Shown: in pieces, positions 57,189-64,000 of the stretch
Layout of the letters: each line of letters opens with the position of its first letter
Numbering within the stretch: the first letter of the stretch is position 1
Assembly: GCF_016805305.1 (NCBI RefSeq)
Contig: NZ_JAERQN010000009.1
Span: 62,001-126,000, forward strand
Source of the DNA: Falsiroseomonas ponticola
GTDB taxonomy: Bacteria; Pseudomonadota; Alphaproteobacteria; Acetobacterales; Acetobacteraceae
Reading direction: 5' to 3'
DNA: 64,000 bases
Notes under the pieces: generated by a model
Database searches by the model: none
Told to the model about the DNA's origin: nothing
What the model saw: the letters and a program-made list of their open reading frames with translations, nothing else
Translations under genes and position numbers: made by a program

Positions 57189-58064
57189 CTATCGCAGCGT
57201 GGGGTCGAGCCGGTCCCGCAGCCAGTCGCCGATGAGGGAGACGGAGAGCGTGGTCAGCACGATGGTGAGGGCGGGGGAGAGCAGGATCCAGGGCGCGCGC
57301 GTCAGGTATTCCCGCCCATAGCCGACCATGGAGCCGAGCGAGGTCGAAGGCGGCTGCACGCCGAGGCCGAGGAAGCTGAGGCCGCTTTCCAGCAGGATGA
57401 TCTCCGGGAAGGCCAGCGTCATGGAGACGATCAGCGTGGAGGCGATGTTCGGCAGCACGTGGCGGCCATAGATCCGCCAGGGAGAGGCGCCGAGTTGCCG
57501 CACCGCCGCCGCATAGCCCTGCGACCCCGCGCTGATGGCAAGCCCGCGCGCGATGCGGGCATAGCGTTCCCAGGCATGCAGGCCGAGCAGGCAGATGAAC
57601 AGCACCAGCGAATTGCCGAAGAAGGCCAGCACGGCCAGCGCCAGGATCAGGAAGGGCAGGCTGGCGGAGAAATCGACCAGCGCCAGCACCACCTGCTCCA
57701 CGAAGCCGCGGAAATGGGCCGCGAGGAAGCCGAGCGTCGTGCCGATCAGCGCGCCGATGATGGTGGCGCCGAAGGCGATCAGCAGGCTCATGCGGATGGA
57801 GTAGATCAGCCGCGCCAGCACGTCCCGCCCCAGCTCGTCGGTCCCCAGCGGATGCAGCCAGGTGCCGCCCATCAAGACGGGCGGCGAGAGGCGGTTGCGG
57901 AGGTCGAGCGCGGTATAGGCATAGGGGCTGATGACATCGGCCAGCACCGCCGTCAGCAGCATCAGCGTCAGCCAGGCCAGGCCGAACATCACCATGGGCG
58001 GCGGCAAAGCGCGCTTCGTGCGCGGCGGGGCCTCCGCGATGGCGGGCAGGGTCATGTCGGACAT
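57189..58064 (-). CDS. Dpp/Opp-type ABC permease (DppC-like)
   Basis: 291 residues. An N-terminal cytoplasmic stretch, first helix VMFGLAWLTLMLLTAVLADVI, then HPLGTDELGRDVLARLIYSIR, the classic OppC/DppC N-terminal signature. The coupling loop is AAAVRQLGASPWRIYGRHVLPN, and GLSFLGLGVQPPSTSLG near the end is diagnostic. About six membrane segments. It follows the DppB-like gene by one base. It forms half of the channel for the two binding proteins at 60978-64000. Confidence 0.9.
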   Translation of the reverse strand: MSDMTLPAIAEAPPRTKRALPPPMVMFGLAWLTLMLLTAVLADVISPYAYTALDLRNRLSPPVLMGGTWLHPLGTDELGRDVLARLIYSIRMSLLIAFGATIIGALIGTTLGFLAAHFRGFVEQVVLALVDFSASLPFLILALAVLAFFGNSLVLFICLLGLHAWERYARIARGLAISAGSQGYAAAVRQLGASPWRIYGRHVLPNIASTLIVSMTLAFPEIILLESGLSFLGLGVQPPSTSLGSMVGYGREYLTRAPWILLSPALTIVLTTLSVSLIGDWLRDRLDPTLR

Positions 58065-58065
58065 G

Positions 58066-59007
58066 TCAGGCCATCCCCGCCGCGCGCCGCGGCTGGTTGC
58101 GCAGCCGCGGGTCGAGCAGCCCGTAGAGCAGATCGACGATCAGGTTGGAGGTCACCATCGTCATCGCCACCAGCAGCAGCACGCATTGCACCACGGCCAG
58201 GTCCCGGTTCGCGACGGCGACGACCAGCAGCCGCCCGACGCCGGGCCAGGAGAAGACGCTCTCGACCACCACGGCGCCGGCGATCAGGCTGCCGACCATG
58301 AAGCCCACGATGGTGACGGTGGGGATCGCGGCATTCGGCAGCGCATGGCCCCAGACCACGGCGCGCCAGGGCACGCCCTTGGCGCTGGCGGTGCGGATAT
58401 AGGGCTGGCCCAGCACTTCCAGCATGGCGCTGCGGGTGAAGCGCGCCAGCACCGCGGCCCCGCCGATGCCAAGCGTGATGATCGGCAGGATCGCGTGCCG
58501 CCAGCTATCCTGCCCGCCGGAGGGCAGCCAGCCCAGCTGCACCGCGAAGACCAGCACCAGCAGCAGGCCCAGCACGAAGGACGGCACGGTGAAGCCGGCC
58601 ACGGCCAGCATCATCACCGCACGGTCGATGAAGGAATTGCGGTGCAGCGCCGCGGTGATGCCGGCGGGGATGCCGAGCCCCACCTTGATGGCCAGCGCCG
58701 GCAGGGTCAGCGCCAGCGTCGCGGGAATCCGCTCCGCCACCAGCACGATGGCGTCGCGCCCGTCGCGCATGGACCGGCCGAGATCGCCCTGCAGGATCGC
58801 GCCGAAGTAGTGGAAGTATTGCACCCAGACCGGCTGATCGAGGCCCCAGGCCGCCCGGAAGGCCTCCACGGCCTCCGGCGGCGCATCGGCGCCCATGATG
58901 ATCTGCGCGGGGTCGCCGGACAGGCGCAGCACGACGAAGGCGAAGGTGACGACCATCACGATGGTGACGGCCGCGCGCAGCAGGCGGCTGCCGAGGAAGC
59001 GGATCAT
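58066..59007 (-). CDS. Dpp/Opp-type ABC permease (DppB-like)
   Basis: 313 residues from the ATG at 59007; the upstream in-frame extension to 59079 overlaps the ATPase gene and lacks similarity. DppB features: RAAVTIVMVVTFAFVVLRLSGDP, GLDQPVWVQYFHYFGAILQGDLGRS (two blocks), the coupling loop RTASAKGVPWRAVVWGHALPN and VFSWPGVGRLLVVAV. About six membrane segments. It begins one base after the ATPase stop. Confidence 0.9.
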   Translation of the reverse strand: MIRFLGSRLLRAAVTIVMVVTFAFVVLRLSGDPAQIIMGADAPPEAVEAFRAAWGLDQPVWVQYFHYFGAILQGDLGRSMRDGRDAIVLVAERIPATLALTLPALAIKVGLGIPAGITAALHRNSFIDRAVMMLAVAGFTVPSFVLGLLLVLVFAVQLGWLPSGGQDSWRHAILPIITLGIGGAAVLARFTRSAMLEVLGQPYIRTASAKGVPWRAVVWGHALPNAAIPTVTIVGFMVGSLIAGAVVVESVFSWPGVGRLLVVAVANRDLAVVQCVLLLVAMTMVTSNLIVDLLYGLLDPRLRNQPRRAAGMA

Positions 59008-59008
59008 C

Positions 59009-60000
59009 TCAGGCGGCCCTTTGCGTGAAGGCAGGCGCGGCATCGCCCTGGGCGACATGGCAGGCGACGAGGCGCCCATCGCCGCGGCGCGGCTTCAGCA
59101 CGGGCGTCTCCCGCGCGCAGAGCGCGGTCGCGACGGGGCAGCGCGGGTGGAAGGCGCAGCCGCTCGGCCGGTCCGCGGGATTGGGCGGATCACCCTGCAG
59201 CACGATGCGGTTGCCGCTGCGGCCGGGATGCGGGATGGCGGAGACGAGGGCCTGCGCATAGGGATGCGCGGGGTCGTGCAGCACCGCGTCGGGCTCCCCT
59301 TCCTCCACGATGGTGCCGAGATACATCACGGCGACCCGGTGGCTCACCTGCCGCACGGCGCGCAGGTCATGGCTGATGAAGAGGATGCCGAGGCCGAGGC
59401 GTTCCTGCTGGTCCAGCAGCAGGTTCATCACCTGCGCCTGGATCGAGACGTCGAGCGCGCTGATCGGCTCGTCGCAGACCAGAAGCGCGGGTTCCGTCGC
59501 CAGCGCGCGGGCCAGCACGGCGCGCTGCCGCTGGCCGCCGGAGAGTTCATGCGGATAGCGCGCGGCCTGGTCGGGGCGGAGCCCGACCGCGCGCAGCGCC
59601 TCGATCGCGCGGGCGGGGCGGTCCTTCGCCTCCCCGATGCCGTGGATATCCAGCGGTTCCTGCACCTGCGCCAGGATGGGCAGGCGCCGGTCCAGCGCGC
59701 CGAGCGGGTCCTGGAACACCATCTGCATGCGCGACCGCAGCGCGCGCCAGGGGGCCGTGCCGGGCGCCGGCATGGGCTTGTCCTGGAAGGAGACGCTGCC
59801 GGCATCCGGCGCTTCCAGCCCCAGCACCAGGCGCCCCGTGGTGGATTTGCCGCAGCCGGATTCCCCGACCAGCCCCAGCGTCCGCCCGCGCTCCACGGAG
59901 AGCGAGACGCCATCCACGGCGCGGACCTCCACGCTGCGTCCCATCAGCCCGCGCCGCGTGGCGTAGCAGCGCACCAGGCCCTTGGCCTCCAGCATCGGAG

Positions 60001-60004
<4 letters not shown>
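59009..60004 (-). CDS. Dpp/Opp-type ABC ATPase (DppF-like)
   Basis: 331 residues. Walker A GESGCGKST, Q-loop MVFQDPLGALDRR, signature ELSGGQRQRAVLARAL, Walker B LLVCDEPISALD, switch ISHDLRAV. The C-terminal oligopeptide-transporter extension contains GCAFHPRCPVATALC, the cysteine-rich segment known to bind an iron-sulfur cluster in some DppD/F proteins. Its start overlaps the stop of the DppD-like gene (ATGA). Confidence 0.92.
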
Positions 60005-60977
<973 letters not shown>

Positions 60978-60981
<4 letters not shown>

Positions 60982-62582
60982 GCCGCGAAGTTCCGGCTGC
61001 GGAAATCCATCTGGAAGGACTGCCCTGGCGCCCAGCCGAGGTCCCGCCGCTTGGCCGTCAGGTTCACGGACTGGTGGAGCACGGTGTAGGCGGGGTCCTC
61101 GCGCTCCGCGATCTCCAGCATCCGGCGGAAGGTACGGCGGCGCTCCGCCGGGTCCGTGCCCGTCTCCAGCGCGTTGGAGAGGCGCCCGAATTCCTCGTTC
61201 CGCCATTCATTGATCTGCCATTGCTGGCCTTCCGGCCCATGCGCGGCGACGATGGAGGAGACAGGGTCGTTGAAGCTGGCGCTGCCCGACCAGTCCCGCA
61301 CGCCGCGCTGGCCGTCGCGGGAGAGCACCTGTGGGAAGTTCTCCCGCATCTCGATGACGACGTTGAGGCCGACGGCGCGCCAGCCTTCCACCAGGATCTG
61401 CGCGGTCGGCACCTGGTTGGTGTAGTAGCCGTTCAGCAGGCGATAGGGGATCGGCTCCCCGCGATATCCCGCTTCCCGCAGCAGGCGGCGCGCCTCGGCG
61501 GGGTCGAAGCGCGGCGCGGACCAGTCGGCCTGGTACATCGGGCCGTAGAATTCGAATTGCAGCCCCTTCGGGACCGGCGCGCGGTTGCCCCACAGCGCCT
61601 GCACGATGGCGTCGCGGTCGATGCTGTGGGTGAAGGCGCGACGGATGCGCGCGTCCCGCAGATGCGGGTGGTTCTTGTCGAACACCGTCAGGCGGTGGTT
61701 CATGATGGGGCCGCCGACGACGTGGTGGCGCGGGCTGCGCTCCACCGTCGCGATCTGGTCGGGCGGGATGTCACAGGCGAAATCGGCCTCGCCCGAGAGC
61801 AGCGCGTTGATGCGCGACGAGACCTCCGGCACTTCCAGGAAGCGCAGCCGCCGCACCGGCGGGCGGCCGCCCCAGTACTCGTCGAAGGCGTCCAGCACCA
61901 GGGAATGGTCTGGGCGGAACTCCACCACGCGGAAGGGGCCCGTCCCGATTGGGCGGCGCGCCCAGTCGAGCCAGGAACCCGCCTTTTCGAAGGCGTCGCG
62001 GGACAACACCATCGCGACGTTGCGGCTGATGCGGCCTTCCAGCGTCACATCGGGCACACGGTTGTGGAAGCGGATGGTGCGGGCATCGACGATCTCGATG
62101 CGCTCCAGCCCCGGGAAGGTGCGCCGTGCCACGGCGAGTGCTTCCGGCGGCGGCGTGCGGCCCTGGGTCTGGCCGGGGACGGAGCCGAACAGGTTGCGCG
62201 CCTGCTCCACCGTCAGGTTCCAGCCCATGCGTTCGGCGCTGAAGGTGAAGGCCACATCCTCAGCCGTCATCGTCCGGCCGTCATGGAACAGCACGCCCTG
62301 GCGAAGCGTGAGTTCCAGCGTGCGGTCATCGATCCGCCGCCAGGATTCCGCGAGCCCCGGCCGCAGCGAGAGGTCGCCCGTCCAGGACTGGTCGATCAGC
62401 GTCTCCGCATAGGAATTCCAGGTGCGGGTGCCGACATTGGATTGCTCGCGCAGCGTCTCCAGCGTGTTGGTGTTGGCGATCTTCTGCACGGCGATGGTCA
62501 TCACCGGGCGCTGGTCGGATTGCGCCAGCGCGGGGGCAGCCAGCAGGGTCGGGCTGGCGAGGAGGAAGCGGCGCGTCAGCAT
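60978..62582 (-). CDS. ABC peptide-type (SBP family 5) binding protein, first tandem copy
   Basis: 534 residues with a twin-Arg-like signal (MLTRRFLLASPTLLAAPALAQ). SBP_bac_5 features: LTLRQGVLFHDGRTMTAEDVAF, RPIGTGPFRVVEFRPD, FDEYWGGRPPVRRLRFLEVP, ADFACDIPPDQI and RRAFTHSIDRDAIV. It sits first among the transporter genes of the operon and overlaps the DppD-like gene. It is closely paralogous to the next upstream gene, sharing SSRIN.LL.G, DIPPDQI and AYTV.HQ.... The pair shows a recent duplication, perhaps to widen ligand range. Confidence 0.88.
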
Positions 62583-62586
62583 GGCG

Positions 62587-64000
62587 TCAGGCCCCCCAAT
62601 TTCCCTGGCGGAAATCCATGGCGAAGGCGGGGCTCGCCTTCCAGCGGATGTCGCGGCGCTTGGCGGTGAAGGTCGCGTTCTGGTGGATGACGGTGTAGGC
62701 GGGGTCCTCCCGCTCCGCGATCTCCAGCATGCGGCGGAAGGCCGCGCGCCGGCGGGCGCGATCCGTGCCCGTCTCCAGCTCCACCGACAGGCGGTTCAGT
62801 TCCTCGTTGGCGTATTCGCCGACCTGCTGCTGCTGGCCATTCGGCCCGTGCTGCGCGACGAGGGAGGAGACGGGGTCGTTGAAGGGCGCGCTGTTGGACC
62901 AGTCCCGCACCGCGCGCGTCGGCGTGCGTTCCAGGATCTGCGACCAGTTCTCCTTCATCTCGATCTGGACGTTCAGCCCGACGCTGCGCCACATCTCCAC
63001 CAGCACCTGCGCGGTGGCGTTCTGGTTGGTGTAGTAGTTGTTCAGCAGGCGATAGGGGATCGGCTCGCCACGGTAGTTGGCCTCCCGCAGCAGGCGCCGC
63101 GCCTCCGCGGGGTCATACGCCGGCACGTCCCAGTCGGCATGGAACATCTGGTCGTAATAGGGCCATTGCAGCCCCTTCGGCACCACGGTGCGCCCGGCCC
63201 AGAGGCTGTCCACGATCGCCTTGCGATCCATCGAATGCGTGATCGCACGCCGCACGCGCGCATCGCGCAGCGCCGGGAAATTCTTGTCGAAGCAGATCAG
63301 GCGGTGGTTGAGGATCGTGCCGCCCTGCACCTCGAAGGCGCGGTTGCGCTCGATGCCCGGGATCTGGTCCGGCGGGATGTCGCAGGCGAAGTGGTAGTCG
63401 CCGGCCAGCAGGCCGTTGATGCGCGACGAGACTTCCGGCACCTCCACGAAGCGGATCTGCCGCAGCGGAGGGCGGCCGCCCCAGTATTCGTCATGCGCCA
63501 CCAGCAGCAGCGACCGGTCGGCCTGGAAATCGGCGACGCGATAGGGACCGGTGGTGACGGGCTTGCGCGCCCATTCCAGCCAGGAGGGTGCCGCTTCGAA
63601 GGCGCGGCGGCTGACGATCTCGCTGCCATAGCGGGACAGGCGGCCTTCCAGCGTCACGTCCGGCGTCGCGTTGTGGAAGCGCACCGTCATCCGGTCCACC
63701 GCCTCCACCCGTTCCAGCGCCGGCCAGGCGCGGCGCGCCACGGCGGGCACTTCCGGCGGCAGCTCCTTGCCCGGGCGCGGGGCGGGCATCGTCTCCCCGA
63801 TCGGGATGGTGCGGCCCTGCGCGGTGGCCAGCGTCTCCCCGAACATGCGCTCGCGGGAGAAGGAGAAGACGACGTCGTCGGCCGTCAGCTCATCGCCATT
63901 GTGGAAGCGCACGCCGGGGCGGAGCTTGAGTTCGATCACGCTGTCGGAGATGCGGCGCCATTCCGTGGCGAGACCGGGCACGGGCCCGAGCCCGCCCAGC
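62587..64000 (-). CDS. ABC peptide-type (SBP family 5) binding protein, second tandem copy (N-terminus outside window)
   Basis: About 471 residues are visible; the frame stays open to the window end, so the start and signal peptide lie beyond 64000 (the GTG at 63981 is mid-protein). Features: LKLRPGVRFHNGDELTADDVVF, KPVTTGPYRVADFQ, HDEYWGGRPPLRQIRFVEVP, YHFACDIPPDQI, RRAITHSMDRKAIV. It is the close paralogue of the product at 60978-62582, four bases upstream of it. Both probably feed the same Dpp-type transporter. Confidence 0.88.
   Translation of the reverse strand, partial: LGGLGPVPGLATEWRRISDSVIELKLRPGVRFHNGDELTADDVVFSFSRERMFGETLATAQGRTIPIGETMPAPRPGKELPPEVPAVARRAWPALERVEAVDRMTVRFHNATPDVTLEGRLSRYGSEIVSRRAFEAAPSWLEWARKPVTTGPYRVADFQADRSLLLVAHDEYWGGRPPLRQIRFVEVPEVSSRINGLLAGDYHFACDIPPDQIPGIERNRAFEVQGGTILNHRLICFDKNFPALRDARVRRAITHSMDRKAIVDSLWAGRTVVPKGLQWPYYDQMFHADWDVPAYDPAEARRLLREANYRGEPIPYRLLNNYYTNQNATAQVLVEMWRSVGLNVQIEMKENWSQILERTPTRAVRDWSNSAPFNDPVSSLVAQHGPNGQQQQVGEYANEELNRLSVELETGTDRARRRAAFRRMLEIAEREDPAYTVIHQNATFTAKRRDIRWKASPAFAMDFRQGNWGA

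Overview
The window is a very GC-rich, densely packed chromosomal segment of an alphaproteobacterium. The best fit is Acetobacteraceae of the Roseomonas type. The reasons are the extreme G/C third-position bias, two orphan Bug/TctC-type solute receptors, an NDUFS4-like complex I accessory subunit (an alphaproteobacterial trait), many peptide-type ABC transport genes, and chains of genes joined by ATGA or GTGA overlaps. No insertion sequence, integrase or CRISPR array was recognised. The organism assignment is inference from gene content only.

Layout. 2-1658: the end of a lytic-transglycosylase-like gene overlapped by two tandem, paralogous, exported small proteins (a candidate effector/immunity module). 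1668-7166 (minus): a molybdenum-hydroxylase maturation operon (coxG-moxR/coxD-coxE-xdhC N-part-xdhC C-part-molybdopterin cytidylyltransferase) with no structural hydroxylase genes beside it. 7325-10877: an NhaD-like antiporter, a Bug receptor, a flavin-nucleotide-binding protein and a fungal-type cytosine deaminase. 10884-11817: a MarR/cupin divergent pair with two palindromic operators. 11818-12179: a hairpin-rich non-coding stretch ahead of a 2-methylisocitrate lyase-like gene. 15338-18358 (minus): a TPP riboswitch followed by thiZ-thiX-thiY-like transporter genes and yaiI. 18439-21007: an esterase, an HDAC/AcuC-like deacetylase and a DUF192 protein. 21810-26171: a small catabolic operon (2-oxoglutarate dioxygenase, FAH-family enzyme, Ldh2-family dehydrogenase, peptide-type binding protein). 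27185-27767: tRNA-Pro, the NDUFS4-like gene and tRNA-Arg. 27771-32896: a LysR regulator divergent from dabB-dabA, a vectorial bicarbonate uptake system.

34725-39331: gyrA, coaD and two tandem cyclophilins in one operon, then tRNA-Lys. GyrA carries Ala at the quinolone-contact position equivalent to E. coli Ser83.

42111-55717 is the most unusual region. It holds nine co-directional, almost all overlapping genes: two TPR + alpha/beta-hydrolase proteins, two stand-alone adenylation-carrier (A-T) proteins of NRPS type, a NitT/TauT-type ABC importer (ATPase, permease, binding protein), a SAM methyltransferase, and a 1212-residue TPR-glycosyltransferase-sulfotransferase fusion. No condensation or conventional thioesterase domain is present. 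The inferred role is activation of two non-canonical carboxylic acids on carrier domains and their transfer by the TPR-hydrolases to a glycan or glycoprotein that is also glycosylated and sulfated. I know of no described system with this composition.

55752-64000 (minus): a nucleotide pyrophosphatase/phosphodiesterase-family protein, then a complete Dpp/Opp-type ABC operon with two tandem paralogous binding proteins, the second truncated by the window edge.
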